Source: Flavitalea plasmicola (lineage in GTDB: Bacteria; Bacteroidota; Bacteroidia; Chitinophagales; Chitinophagaceae). From it: a stretch of DNA of 64,000 nucleotides. Below are positions 8,895-17,675 of the stretch, one piece after another. The stretch is from contig NZ_JAUOTO010000004.1 in the NCBI RefSeq assembly GCF_030546645.1, forward strand, positions 62,001-126,000, read 5' to 3'. A program made the position numbers and the translations under genes. Numbering within the stretch: position 1 is the stretch's first letter; every line of letters begins with the position of its first letter. Below the pieces are notes generated by a model. That model searched no databases. It saw nothing but the letters and a program-made list of their open reading frames with translations, and was not told the DNA's origin.

Positions 8895-9592
8895 GGATAG
8901 GGTTGACATATACGGGCACCCCGGAGAAGCATGAGAATTACGCGCGGTGGCTTCATCAGGGCGAGGAGGATATTACTGTGGTGAGGTTGTCCGCGGAAGG
9001 AGGAGATATTGCCGAATATGATGCGCTGGTGCTGTCAGGAGGCGTGGATATTCATCCTTCACTTTATGGCGGGGGGCTTTCGTACGATGAGGCGCCTGTT
9101 GCGGGATGGAAGCAGGAACGGGACGCGTTTGAAAAAGCGGCATTGGAGCGGGCCTGGGCGGAAGGCAAGCCTGTATTGGGGGTTTGCCGGGGGCTTCAAC
9201 TGATCAATGTTTGCTGTGGCGGTACGCTGGTGCAGGACCTGGGCGTGCAGGGGGACGAGATCCACCAGAACAGACCGGTGGACAAGGAGCATGGTGTCCT
9301 GATCGAGAGGGGGAGCCTGCTGTATGAGATCTCAGGAGTGGGCGGGTGGATCAACAGTGCGCATCACCAGGCGATCGACAGACTGGGAAAAGGGTTGCGG
9401 GCTAATTGTCATGCAGCCGATGGTGTTATCGAAGGGGTGGAGTGGTCGTCGCGGGAAGGGCGACCTTTTATGCTGGCTGTGCAATGGCATCCAGAACGTA
9501 TGTATGTACGAGGGTTCAGGGATCGCAGCTTGTATGCCGCTATCCGGGATAGGTTCATCGAAGAAATTAAAAAATCAATTACAAGATCATGA
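8891..9592 (+). CDS. Class I glutamine amidotransferase-type gamma-glutamyl hydrolase (peptidase C26, PuuD-like)
   Basis: This 233-residue cytoplasmic hydrolase is of the PuuD/peptidase C26 type, which cleaves gamma-glutamyl amide bonds and releases glutamate. The catalytic triad is visible: Cys99 in LGVCRGLQL, and His200 with Glu202 in VQWHPERM. An LSGGVDIHPSLYG segment (48-60) near the N-terminus is typical of the family. Its start overlaps the alcohol dehydrogenase stop by 4 bases, and its stop overlaps the aldehyde dehydrogenase start by 4 bases, so the three are translationally coupled. Its likely job is the last step, removing the glutamyl group from a gamma-glutamylated acid (for example gamma-glutamylglycine). 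A general C26 hydrolase role cannot be excluded. Confidence 0.88.
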   Translation: MRIGLTYTGTPEKHENYARWLHQGEEDITVVRLSAEGGDIAEYDALVLSGGVDIHPSLYGGGLSYDEAPVAGWKQERDAFEKAALERAWAEGKPVLGVCRGLQLINVCCGGTLVQDLGVQGDEIHQNRPVDKEHGVLIERGSLLYEISGVGGWINSAHHQAIDRLGKGLRANCHAADGVIEGVEWSSREGRPFMLAVQWHPERMYVRGFRDRSLYAAIRDRFIEEIKKSITRS

Positions 9593-10953
9593 CCATTATT
9601 AATCCGGCAACGGAGGAGATCATACAGGAAATAGGGGAAGATACGGAGGCATCGGTGCAGGAGAAGTACCGGAAGGTTCGTGCCGGGCAAGCGGCCTGGG
9701 CGGCGCTGTCCGTGTCTGCAAGAATAGATGTGATAGCGCGTTTTTATGAAGCGCTGGACGTTGAGAAGGACGTCCTGGCGGCTACGTTGACGGCAGAGAC
9801 GGGCAAGCCACTGCAGCAATCCTATAATGAGCTGAATGGAGCGCGGAGCCGTATCCAGTGGTTCCTGGACCATTCGGCCCGGTGGCTTGCGGAGGAGTGG
9901 GTGACGGCAGCCGGAGCCACGCGGGAGAAGATCGTCTACGAGCCGTTGGGCGTGATAGCCAATATTTCGGCCTGGAACTATCCATACCTGGTGGGGGTGA
10001 ATGTGTTTATTCCTGCTCTCATTGGCGGGAACGGCGTATTATATAAGCCCTCTGAATATTCCACGTTGACGGGGCTTCATATCCAGCGGCTTTTATACCG
10101 GAGCGGAGTACCCGAAAATGTATTCCAGGCGGTGATCGGAAAGGGGATGGCAGGGGAGTGGCTATTGCAACAGCCTTTGGATGGATATTTTTTTACCGGC
10201 AGCTATCGCACGGGGCGTCACATCGCTGAAAAGGTCGCTTCCAGGCTGGTGCCTTGCCAGTTGGAGCTGGGAGGGAAGGATCCGCTGTATGTGATGGATG
10301 ATGTGGAAGATGTAGATAAAGTGGCGGCGGCGGCATTAGAGGGGGTTGTGTACAATAATGGGCAGAGCTGTTGCGCGGTGGAGAGGATCTATGTGCAGGA
10401 GGGGGTGTATGATGCGTTTGTTTCTTCGTATGTGCAGCAGTTGAAGAAGATGGTGATAGGCGATCCGTTGGATCCTGCAACTGAGATAGGGCCATTGAGC
10501 AGGCCGGCGCAGCTGGAGTTCCTGCTTGGGCAGGTGGAAGATGCGGTGGGAAAGGGGGGCAAGCTGTTGTATGGGGGACAGCGGATCGACAGGAAGGGAT
10601 ATTTTATAGCGCCCGCCGTGGTGGTGGATGTGCATCATGGGATGAAACTAATGATGGATGAGTCGTTTGGACCTGTGGTGGGGATACAGAAAGTGAAGGA
10701 TGACGCAGAAGCGGTGGGGTTGATGGCGGACACGGAGTATGGGTTGACGGCGGCTGTGTATTCGCGTAGTTTTGAGCGGGCAGAGCAGGTGATGAAGCAG
10801 TTGAATACCGGCACGGTGTATTGGAATTGCTGCGACCGGGTCAGTGCCGGGTTGCCGTGGTCAGGGCGTAAACATTCCGGGTTGGGGAGTACGTTGTCGT
10901 ACCAGGGGATACGGGCGTTTGTGCAGCCGAAGGCGTATCATATAAGGGGGTAG
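9589..10953 (+). CDS. NAD(P)-dependent aldehyde dehydrogenase
   Basis: This 454-residue member of the aldehyde dehydrogenase superfamily oxidises an aldehyde to the carboxylic acid. It is in the compact length class typical of succinate-semialdehyde-like enzymes. The oxyanion Asn130 lies in ISAWNYPYL, the general base Glu226 in QLELGGKDP, and the nucleophile Cys261 in NNGQSCCAVER. It is the last gene of the operon and overlaps the hydrolase gene by 4 bases. In the inferred pathway it acts on the gamma-glutamyl aldehyde made by the iron alcohol dehydrogenase. An alternative is direct action on a free aldehyde such as glycolaldehyde or succinate semialdehyde. The enzyme class is certain; the substrate is inferred from neighbours. 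Confidence 0.9.
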   Translation: MTIINPATEEIIQEIGEDTEASVQEKYRKVRAGQAAWAALSVSARIDVIARFYEALDVEKDVLAATLTAETGKPLQQSYNELNGARSRIQWFLDHSARWLAEEWVTAAGATREKIVYEPLGVIANISAWNYPYLVGVNVFIPALIGGNGVLYKPSEYSTLTGLHIQRLLYRSGVPENVFQAVIGKGMAGEWLLQQPLDGYFFTGSYRTGRHIAEKVASRLVPCQLELGGKDPLYVMDDVEDVDKVAAAALEGVVYNNGQSCCAVERIYVQEGVYDAFVSSYVQQLKKMVIGDPLDPATEIGPLSRPAQLEFLLGQVEDAVGKGGKLLYGGQRIDRKGYFIAPAVVVDVHHGMKLMMDESFGPVVGIQKVKDDAEAVGLMADTEYGLTAAVYSRSFERAEQVMKQLNTGTVYWNCCDRVSAGLPWSGRKHSGLGSTLSYQGIRAFVQPKAYHIRG

Positions 10954-11000
10954 GGTGGAGCGGTTTAATCCTTACTTAATTAGTGCTTTTGAAAAAAGGA

Positions 11001-11022
11001 GAGGGCAATAGAAATTGCCCTC
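11001..11022 (-). terminator. Hairpin terminator, probably for the ara operon
   Basis: A perfect 9-bp stem (GAGGGCAAT with ATTGCCCTC) closes a 4-base loop. Read on the minus strand, the stem is followed by TCCTTTTTTC, a T tract, so it fits a rho-independent terminator about 210 bases beyond the araR stop. On the plus strand no T tract follows. The convergent aldehyde dehydrogenase gene ends 47 bases away and might share it. Confidence 0.55.
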
Positions 11023-11230
11023 GCGTCACGACTTTTGTGACCATTCAAAACTAAATATATAGGAGTAAATTGTAGGAGAGGTTCGTTAAACGTCAAAATT
11101 ACCATTCTTGCTGAATTTACCAAGTCATTCAAGACATTATTTCATGTTTAACTGAGCAAAATCACGATTTGCAGCCATCCTGTGCTGTGCCGGGGCGCGT
11201 AAAATTTACACAAACCATGGCGTAAAAAGG

Positions 11231-11947
11231 TCAGAGCAGCAGTTTATCGGGGTTGGGAATGAAGTTCAGGAAAGCCTGGAAGTTGGCTTTGTACTTCCGT
11301 TTGTCCAGCTTGTAGTAGAAGGCGCCTTTTTTGGAATTGGCCTTGTCCTTCTCTTTTTGCTTGATCAGCAATTCAGTAGACAATACTTTCCGGCTGAAAT
11401 TGCGGTTGTCGAAAGTGGTATCATAGATGCCTTCGTAGAGGATCTGGAGCTGGGGTATAGTGAATTTTGCCGGCAGGAGTTCGAAGAGGATGGGGTGGAG
11501 GGCTGCCTTATAGCGGAGCTCTTTTTTGGCCATTTCCATCATTTTCTTGTGATCGAAGATCAGCTCGGGGGTTTTTTTCAGGAGGAACCATTCAGCGTGG
11601 TAGTCGGCGCTGAGCTGTTTCTCATATTGATGAATATCGATCAATGCGAAATAAGCTACGCTGAGGGTGCGTTCGACGGGGTCGCGGAGGGGGTCTCCAA
11701 AGGTGTGGAGCTGTTCCATATACACGCCTTCCAGGCCCGTGAGCTTTTTCAGGATGCGGTTGGCTGCCTGGTCAAGGCTTTCCTGGGGTTGGAGAAATCC
11801 GCCCATAAGGCTCCATTTACCTTTTTCGGGTTTCAGCCCTCTCTGGACCAGCATTAATTTTATGTCATTCCCATCAAATCCGAAAATGATGCAGTCCACC
11901 GCGACCAGCACGCGACTTTCTCCGGGATAACGATTCATTTGAGTCAT
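11231..11947 (-). CDS. araR: AraR-type NUDIX-domain transcriptional regulator (NrtR family)
   Basis: This 238-residue protein has an N-terminal NUDIX domain (about 10-140) and a C-terminal winged-helix DNA-binding domain (about 150-235), the NrtR architecture. In Bacteroidota, members beside araBDA act as arabinose-responsive repressors called AraR. The NUDIX box region GGFLQPQESLDQAANRILKK keeps the leading Gly and first Glu, but the catalytic REUxEE core is replaced by RILKKL. Hydrolase activity is therefore unlikely and the domain should serve as a sugar sensor, as described for this group. It is the last gene of the minus-strand araB-D-A-symporter-araR set, 78 bases after the symporter, so it may be autoregulated through the same transcript. 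Its assignment rests on family and context. Confidence 0.85.
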   Translation of the reverse strand: MTQMNRYPGESRVLVAVDCIIFGFDGNDIKLMLVQRGLKPEKGKWSLMGGFLQPQESLDQAANRILKKLTGLEGVYMEQLHTFGDPLRDPVERTLSVAYFALIDIHQYEKQLSADYHAEWFLLKKTPELIFDHKKMMEMAKKELRYKAALHPILFELLPAKFTIPQLQILYEGIYDTTFDNRNFSRKVLSTELLIKQKEKDKANSKKGAFYYKLDKRKYKANFQAFLNFIPNPDKLLL

Positions 11948-12025
11948 AGTGGCCTTGGGTTAATGATTAATTAATCGCCAATTTAATACATTTTGGTTTG
12001 AGCGGGTGCGGGATATTCATTTCCC

Positions 12026-13732
12026 TTACCAGAACTTTACGTACAGGGCCATCAGGATGACAAGGGTAATAATGATCAATACCAGGGTCGAGGGCTGGAC
12101 TTTGAACATGGTTTTATCCAGCTCGAAGGCTTTGGGGTTGACCTTAGGTCCGCCGAGGCTGATGACGATCATGACCAGCATGGTGAAGAGGAAGGCCAGG
12201 CCCATACAGATGAGGAAGGGGATCTTCCAGACGGTGGTCAGAGCGCCGTTGACCTCTTCCTGCGTGGGGAATGCGGTGTACAGCAAAGTTTCATGTCCGA
12301 TGACCTGTGGGGCGAACTGATTGAAGAAGACGCATAGTACGAAGCCGGTGATCAGTCCCGCGATGGCGGCGGCGCCGGTGGTCCTTTTCCAGAACATGCC
12401 GAGGATGAACATGGCGAATACCCCGGGGCTGATGAAGCCGGTGTATTGCTGGATGAAGGTGAATCCGCCTTTTCCGCCGATGCCCAGGAGGTCTTTCCAG
12501 GTGAAAAGGATGGCGATGATCATGGCGGTGACGACGGTGATCCGCCCTGTCCATACCATTTTCTGCTCGCCCGCCTCTTTGTTGAAGTATTTCTTATAGA
12601 TATCCAGGGTAAAGATGGTGGAGATGCTGTTGACCTTTCCGGCGAGGGAGGAGACGATGGCGGCTGTCAGGGCTGCGATGGACAGGCCTTTCAGGCCGTT
12701 GGGAAGGAAGCCCAGGACGGCTGAGTAGGCGTAGTCTTTCCGGCCGTCCTCCAGGTGAAGGTGGCCATTTTTATAGAGTACGAAGGCGGCGATGCCCGGA
12801 AGCATGACGATCACCGGCATCAACAGTTTGAGGAAGCCGGCGAAGAGGATGCCAGTGCGGGCTGTCTTGAGGTTGGCTCCAAGGGCCCGTTGGGTGATGT
12901 ATTGGTTGCATCCCCAATAGTTGAGGTTAACGATCCACTGACCGGCTGCGTACATGGCAATGCCGGGCAGCACGAGGTATTTATCTATTTCCAGCTGGGA
13001 GGTATTGGGGCCGGGCTTATGAAAGATCATTTTGAAGTGTTCCGGCGCGTCTCTCATGAGCGCTTTAAAGCCTTCCAGTGCGCTGCTGCCCAGGCCGAAG
13101 CTTTCGGATACCACGGTGAGGGCGAGGTAGGTGGTGGCCAGGCCTCCGATGATGAGCACGCCCACCTGTATGACATCGGTGAAGCCGATGACCTTCATGC
13201 CGCCCAGGGTGATGAGGAGCGAGAAGATGGCCAGGCCGATCATGATGGCGTGGATATTTTCGCCGCCGACCAGACCGTTGATGGCGATGGCGCCCAGGTA
13301 AAGGATGGAAGTGAGGTTCACGAAGACATAGAGCAGTAACCAGAAGATGGCCATGATGATGGCTACCGTCTCGTTGTAGCGGGTCTTCAGGAACTGGGGC
13401 ATGGTGTATATCTTATTCTTCAGATATACGGGTATGAACCATACGGCGATGATGATGAGGGCGAGGGCTGCGATCCATTCGTAGGCCGCCACGGCGATGC
13501 CGGCGAAGAAGCCTTCGCCACTCATGCCAATGAACTGCTCTGCGGAGATGTTCGATGCGATCAGGGAGGCGCCGATGGCCCACCAGGTCAGGGAGCCTTC
13601 CGCCAGGAAGAAGTCCTTTGTATCGGTGACTGCCTTCTTCTTCCGCTGATAGATCCAGTAGCCATAGGAGGCGACGATGACGAAATAGATCGCAAAGACG
13701 ACATAATCCGCAAATACGAGGTTCTTATTCAT
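12026..13732 (-). CDS. Sodium:solute symporter (SSS family), likely arabinose transporter
   Basis: This 568-residue inner membrane transporter of the SSS family has about 14 hydrophobic helices. It contains the family core GSLTWWAIGASLIASNISAE followed by QFIGMSG, and a conserved NLNYWGCNQYITQRALGA segment. It begins 28 bases after the araA stop, so it belongs to the arabinose operon and is probably the Na+-coupled importer of L-arabinose. It is closely similar throughout to the symporter in the xylose operon at 56834-58504, which suggests duplication followed by pentose specialisation. The C-terminal tail carries a Pro/Lys-rich cytoplasmic stretch before the final helix, as in its paralogue. 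Specificity is inferred from the operon only. Confidence 0.88.
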   Translation of the reverse strand: MNKNLVFADYVVFAIYFVIVASYGYWIYQRKKKAVTDTKDFFLAEGSLTWWAIGASLIASNISAEQFIGMSGEGFFAGIAVAAYEWIAALALIIIAVWFIPVYLKNKIYTMPQFLKTRYNETVAIIMAIFWLLLYVFVNLTSILYLGAIAINGLVGGENIHAIMIGLAIFSLLITLGGMKVIGFTDVIQVGVLIIGGLATTYLALTVVSESFGLGSSALEGFKALMRDAPEHFKMIFHKPGPNTSQLEIDKYLVLPGIAMYAAGQWIVNLNYWGCNQYITQRALGANLKTARTGILFAGFLKLLMPVIVMLPGIAAFVLYKNGHLHLEDGRKDYAYSAVLGFLPNGLKGLSIAALTAAIVSSLAGKVNSISTIFTLDIYKKYFNKEAGEQKMVWTGRITVVTAMIIAILFTWKDLLGIGGKGGFTFIQQYTGFISPGVFAMFILGMFWKRTTGAAAIAGLITGFVLCVFFNQFAPQVIGHETLLYTAFPTQEEVNGALTTVWKIPFLICMGLAFLFTMLVMIVISLGGPKVNPKAFELDKTMFKVQPSTLVLIIITLVILMALYVKFW

Positions 13733-13760
13733 ATGGGAGCAATTGTTAGGTGATGTTTAA

Positions 13761-15257
13761 TTATCTGTTGATCTGATAGTAAGCTTCGTTCCAGCGGAGC
13801 TCGTTGCGGAATTGGTAGAGGTCTGTCTTCTTTCCGATGAGCGCGAATTCGATGCCTGCCATGTCTGCGAAATCCTGGAGGTGTTCGGCCGTCAGGTTTT
13901 GGCTGTAGCAGGTGTGGTGTGCGCCGCCTGCGAGGATCCATGCCGTGCATCCCGTTTTCATATCGGGGTAGGGTTTCCAGAGGACGCGTGCTACGGGGAG
14001 CTTTGGGAGGCCCTGGATAGGGGGTACGGCTATTACTTCATTCACGAGCATTCGGAAGCGGTTGCCCATATCGATGATGGAAGCGTTGATGGCGGGTCCG
14101 CCGGGGGAGTTGAATACCAGGCGGACGGGATCGGCTTTACCGCCGATGCCCAGGGGGTGGATCTCACAGGAGGGTTTGCCTTCTGCGATGGATTCGCAGA
14201 TCTCCAGCATATGGGCGCCTAAAACGAGGTTGTTGTCCGGATTGAAGTGATAGGTGTAATCTTCCATGAAGGAGTTGCCACCGGGCAATCCATGGCCCAT
14301 TACTTTCATGGCCCGCACGAGGGCGGAAGTCTTCCAGTCGCCTTCTCCCGCGAATCCGTAGCCGCTGCCCATCAGGCGTTGGGCGGCGATGCCGGGAAGC
14401 TGGGTCATGCCGTGGAGGTCTTCGAAGGTGTCGGTAAAGCCTTTGAAGCCGCCGTTCTCCAGGAAGGCGCGGAGGCCCAGCTCGATGCGGGCTGCTTCAC
14501 GCAGGGAGGCGTGTTGTGCTTTTCCTTTCCGGAGGGAATCGGCCAGGGTATAGCTTTCGTCATATTCTTTTACCAGCCGATCGATGGAGGCGTCGGAGAC
14601 CTCTCCGATGACCTTTACGAGGTCGCCTATTCCGTAGGTATTGACCGAGTAGCCGAACTTCAGTTCGGCCTCGACCTTATCGCCTTCCGTGACGGCTACC
14701 TGGCGCATGTTGTCGCCGAAGCGTACGAAGCGGGCGCCTTGCCAGTCATGCCATCCGGCGGCCGAGCGGGCCCAGGCGTTGAGGCTTTCGATGACCTCGT
14801 TATCCTGCCAGTGGCCGGTGATCACTTTCCTGTTGAGGCGCATCCTGGTCATGATGAAGCCGAACTCGCGATCGCCATGGGCGCTCTGGTTGAGGTTCAT
14901 AAAATCCATATCGATATCGCTCCAGGGGATGTCCCTGTTGAACTGGGTGTGCAGGTGGACGAGGGGTTTTTGCAGGGCTTTGAGGCCGCCTATCCACATT
15001 TTGGCGGGAGAGAAGGTATGCATCCATGCGATGATGCCGATGCAATCTTTCGATGAATTGGCTTCCATGCAGATGTTGTAGATCTCATCGGGTGTCTTTA
15101 CCGTGGGCTTGAACACGATCTTCACGGGTATCTGAGGAGCGCTGTCCAGGGCTTTGGCAATGGTCTTTGAGTGTTCTGCCACCTGTTTCAACGTTTCTTC
15201 ACCATACAAATGCTGGCTGCCTGTGACGAACCAGACTTCAAATTTTTTCAGATCCAT
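13761..15257 (-). CDS. araA: L-arabinose isomerase
   Basis: This 498-residue cytoplasmic enzyme converts L-arabinose to L-ribulose with a bound Mn2+. The length equals that of classical AraA proteins. The N-terminus [20 protein letters not shown] is diagnostic. The metal ligand region is visible in [39 protein letters not shown] and [10 protein letters not shown], which carry the two glutamates and two histidines. It lies 30 bases downstream of araD and just upstream of the symporter. No frameshift or missing residue was noticed. The assignment is firm. Confidence 0.98.
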   Translation of the reverse strand: MDLKKFEVWFVTGSQHLYGEETLKQVAEHSKTIAKALDSAPQIPVKIVFKPTVKTPDEIYNICMEANSSKDCIGIIAWMHTFSPAKMWIGGLKALQKPLVHLHTQFNRDIPWSDIDMDFMNLNQSAHGDREFGFIMTRMRLNRKVITGHWQDNEVIESLNAWARSAAGWHDWQGARFVRFGDNMRQVAVTEGDKVEAELKFGYSVNTYGIGDLVKVIGEVSDASIDRLVKEYDESYTLADSLRKGKAQHASLREAARIELGLRAFLENGGFKGFTDTFEDLHGMTQLPGIAAQRLMGSGYGFAGEGDWKTSALVRAMKVMGHGLPGGNSFMEDYTYHFNPDNNLVLGAHMLEICESIAEGKPSCEIHPLGIGGKADPVRLVFNSPGGPAINASIIDMGNRFRMLVNEVIAVPPIQGLPKLPVARVLWKPYPDMKTGCTAWILAGGAHHTCYSQNLTAEHLQDFADMAGIEFALIGKKTDLYQFRNELRWNEAYYQINR

Positions 15258-15287
15258 ATTGGGGGTATGTTATAGTTTATGATGTAT

Positions 15288-15986
15288 TTATTGTCCGTAA
15301 TAGGAGTTGGGGCCGTGCTTGCGCAGGAAATGTTTTTTTATCAGGGAGTCTTTCAGCCGGGGTGTGTCGGACCTGATCTGCTCAGTCAGGTAGGCCATCT
15401 GTGCGATGGTTTCCAGCACGGCGCTGTTGTACACGGCCTTTGCCGGCGTCTTTCCCCAGGAGAAGGGGGCGTGGTTGCCAACCAGGATCATTTCAATCTC
15501 TTCGTAGCTGAGCCCTTTCGCCTGCAGGGCGTTCATGATCTGGAAGCCAGTCTGGTATTCGTAGTCGCCTTCTATCATCGCATCGTCCATGGGGGGCGCG
15601 CAGGGGATGTCCACCGTGCAGTGGTCCGCGTGGGTCGTGCCGAAGATGGGAATATCTCTCTGCGAGTGGGCCCAGGCGGTGGCGTAGGTGGAATGCGTGT
15701 GGACGATGCCCCCGATCTTTTCCCAGTGTTTGTAGAGCACGGCGTGGGTGAGGGTATCGGAAGAGGGGCGGAGCTTGCCTTTCACGGTCTTGCCCTCGAA
15801 GTCAACGATGACCATTTTTTCCGGGGACAGGTCTTCATAAGGGACACCGCTGGGCTTGATGGCAAAAACGCCCAGGTCCCTGTCGGCTGCGCTGACGTTG
15901 CCGAAAGTGAAGAGCACCAGGCCCAGCTTAGGCAATTGCATATTGGCTTCGTAGGCGGCCTCCTGTATGTCTTTATACTTGCTCAT
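15288..15986 (-). CDS. araD: L-ribulose-5-phosphate 4-epimerase
   Basis: This 232-residue enzyme of the class II aldolase/AraD family converts L-ribulose 5-phosphate to D-xylulose 5-phosphate, the last step into the pentose phosphate pathway. The substrate and zinc motifs are visible: GNVSAADRDLG (phosphate binding), PSSDTLTHAVLYKHW, HTHSTYATAWAHSQ with the HxH zinc ligands, and GNHAPFSWGK with the third zinc histidine. It sits 6 bases after the araB stop and 30 bases before araA, in the order araB-araD-araA. Confidence 0.97.
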   Translation of the reverse strand: MSKYKDIQEAAYEANMQLPKLGLVLFTFGNVSAADRDLGVFAIKPSGVPYEDLSPEKMVIVDFEGKTVKGKLRPSSDTLTHAVLYKHWEKIGGIVHTHSTYATAWAHSQRDIPIFGTTHADHCTVDIPCAPPMDDAMIEGDYEYQTGFQIMNALQAKGLSYEEIEMILVGNHAPFSWGKTPAKAVYNSAVLETIAQMAYLTEQIRSDTPRLKDSLIKKHFLRKHGPNSYYGQ

Positions 15987-15992
15987 GGTGTA

Positions 15993-17675
15993 TTAATGTG
16001 ACGTGGTAGTATTTTCTTCTATGAATTGTCCCAGCTGCCGATACCTCCGGAAACGTTCGGCATAGACGGGCGCTTTGGCCGGGTCGGGGTGGTATTCCGC
16101 GTCGAAGCCCTGTCCCATGGCGTTCATGGCGTCCTCTACTTTGTCATAGACACCGGCGGCGGTAGCGGCGAACATGGCGGCTCCGAGCGCGCAGGTCTGT
16201 TCGCTGCGGTGGATGCGGATGGGCATGTCCATGATGTCGGCCATCATCTGCATGATGAAGGGAGATTTCCTGGCTACGCCACCCATACCAATCAAACCTT
16301 TTACGGGGACGCCTTCCTCGTTGAACCGGTCAACGATGGCTTTGGCTCCGAAGCAGGTGGATTCGACGATAGCGCGGAAGATCCGGGGGGCGTCGCTGCC
16401 CAGGCTCAGACCTGTGATGGCGCCTTTTAGCAGCTGACTGGCATCGGGCGTCCTACGGCCGTTGAACCAGTCGAGGGCCAGTTCCGTCTGGGAGGAGAGG
16501 GGAATGGCGGCCGCCTGGCGGCTCAGTTCGGGTATGATCCTGTCGGTCGTCTCTGCAGCCAGCGCGCGGGCTGTTTCCACGGATATGAGGCTGGACTGTG
16601 ACAGTAACTGCTGCAGGGGCCATGATAGAATGTTCCTGAACCAGGCATAGGCGTCGCCGAAAGCCGACTGGCCTGCTTCCAGGCCCATCATGCCGGGGAT
16701 CACCGAGCCGGGCACCTGGCCGCAGATGCCTTTTACCAGCCGACCTTCTACTTCGTGGGCGGGGGCAACCAGCATATCGCAGGTGGACGTACCCATGACC
16801 TTGCTCAGGTGGTAAGGTTCGATCTGACCGCCTACTGCGCCCATATGGGCATCGAAGGCACCGACGCCGATGATAACACTTTCCGGCAGTCCCAGGCGTT
16901 GTGCCCATTCGGCGGAAAGGCGGCCGGCGGCCTGATCGGAGGTATAGGTACGGGTGAAGAGGCGGGCGGTGAAGCCTTTCAGCAGGGGATCGAGGGAGCT
17001 GAAGAACTCGTCGGGCGGCAGGCCGCCAAACGCTTCCGCCCATAGTGCTTTATGCCCGGCAGAACAAACACCCCGGCGCATGTCGGATACTTTCCTGCCA
17101 CCTGTGAGCAGGAAGGGTATCCAGTCGCAATGCTCTACCCAGGAGTAGCAGGCTTTCCTTACAGCAGTGTCTTCTTTTAATATATGTAGCAATTTGGCCC
17201 AGAACCATTCGGAAGAGTATATTCCTCCGACGAACTGCAAGTAATTGACCGGAAAGTTTTTTGCGTGGGCATTAATGGCCGCGGCTTCTTTTACGGAAGT
17301 GTGGTCTTTCCACAGGACGAACAGGGCGTTGGGGTTGTCTTCGAAGCCGGGGAGCAATCCCAGGGGGGTGCCTGTTTCATCCACGGCTACGGGAGTGGAG
17401 CCGGTGGTATCCACGGAGATGGCTTTTATGCCGGCGGCTGCCGCGGGACCTGCCTGTCTGAGGCAGTCGAGGATGGTAGACTCCAGCCCTTCGATGTAAT
17501 CTTTGGGATGCTGTCTGAACTGATTCTCACCGGGATTACAATAAAGGCCTTCTTTCCAGCGGGGATAATAGAATACGGAGGACGCTATTTCCTGGCCGTT
17601 GTTGGTGTTGACGATGATGGACCTGACGGAATCCGTACCGTAGTCCACTCCTATGACAAACTGGTCTTTTTCCAT
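15993..17675 (-). CDS. araB: Ribulokinase
   Basis: This 560-residue FGGY-family kinase phosphorylates L-ribulose using ATP. The start is placed at the ATG giving MEKDQFVIGVDYGTDSVR, which matches AraB proteins in position and total length. An open frame extends upstream for 76 codons but is rich in Pro, Lys and Thr with no family similarity, so it is treated as leader. The N-terminal ATP-binding GVDYGTDSVRS, the catalytic-site GVGAFDAHMGAVGG and the C-terminal GGVARKSPFIMQMMADIMDM (ATP/adenosine region) are all visible. It is the first gene of the arabinose operon; the promoter should lie in the long gap upstream (17676-18552). The call is firm. Confidence 0.96.
   Translation of the reverse strand: MEKDQFVIGVDYGTDSVRSIIVNTNNGQEIASSVFYYPRWKEGLYCNPGENQFRQHPKDYIEGLESTILDCLRQAGPAAAAGIKAISVDTTGSTPVAVDETGTPLGLLPGFEDNPNALFVLWKDHTSVKEAAAINAHAKNFPVNYLQFVGGIYSSEWFWAKLLHILKEDTAVRKACYSWVEHCDWIPFLLTGGRKVSDMRRGVCSAGHKALWAEAFGGLPPDEFFSSLDPLLKGFTARLFTRTYTSDQAAGRLSAEWAQRLGLPESVIIGVGAFDAHMGAVGGQIEPYHLSKVMGTSTCDMLVAPAHEVEGRLVKGICGQVPGSVIPGMMGLEAGQSAFGDAYAWFRNILSWPLQQLLSQSSLISVETARALAAETTDRIIPELSRQAAAIPLSSQTELALDWFNGRRTPDASQLLKGAITGLSLGSDAPRIFRAIVESTCFGAKAIVDRFNEEGVPVKGLIGMGGVARKSPFIMQMMADIMDMPIRIHRSEQTCALGAAMFAATAAGVYDKVEDAMNAMGQGFDAEYHPDPAKAPVYAERFRRYRQLGQFIEENTTTSH

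Noticed and set aside
11199-11209. GTAAAATTTAC palindrome as an AraR operator
   Set aside because: It lies downstream of araR, not in front of any gene, and I cannot confirm the operator consensus.
11965-11976. GATTAATTAATC perfect palindrome before araR as an operator
   Set aside because: AT-rich palindromes of this size arise by chance; no second copy before araB was seen, so it was not called.
12755-13339. 194-codon plus-strand open frame opposite the arabinose symporter
   Set aside because: Highly charged, Asp/Glu/Gly-rich translation typical of the reverse of a membrane protein; no start context or family match.
14247-15056. 269-codon plus-strand open frame opposite araA
   Set aside because: araA is certain on the other strand; this is a complementary shadow of its codon bias.
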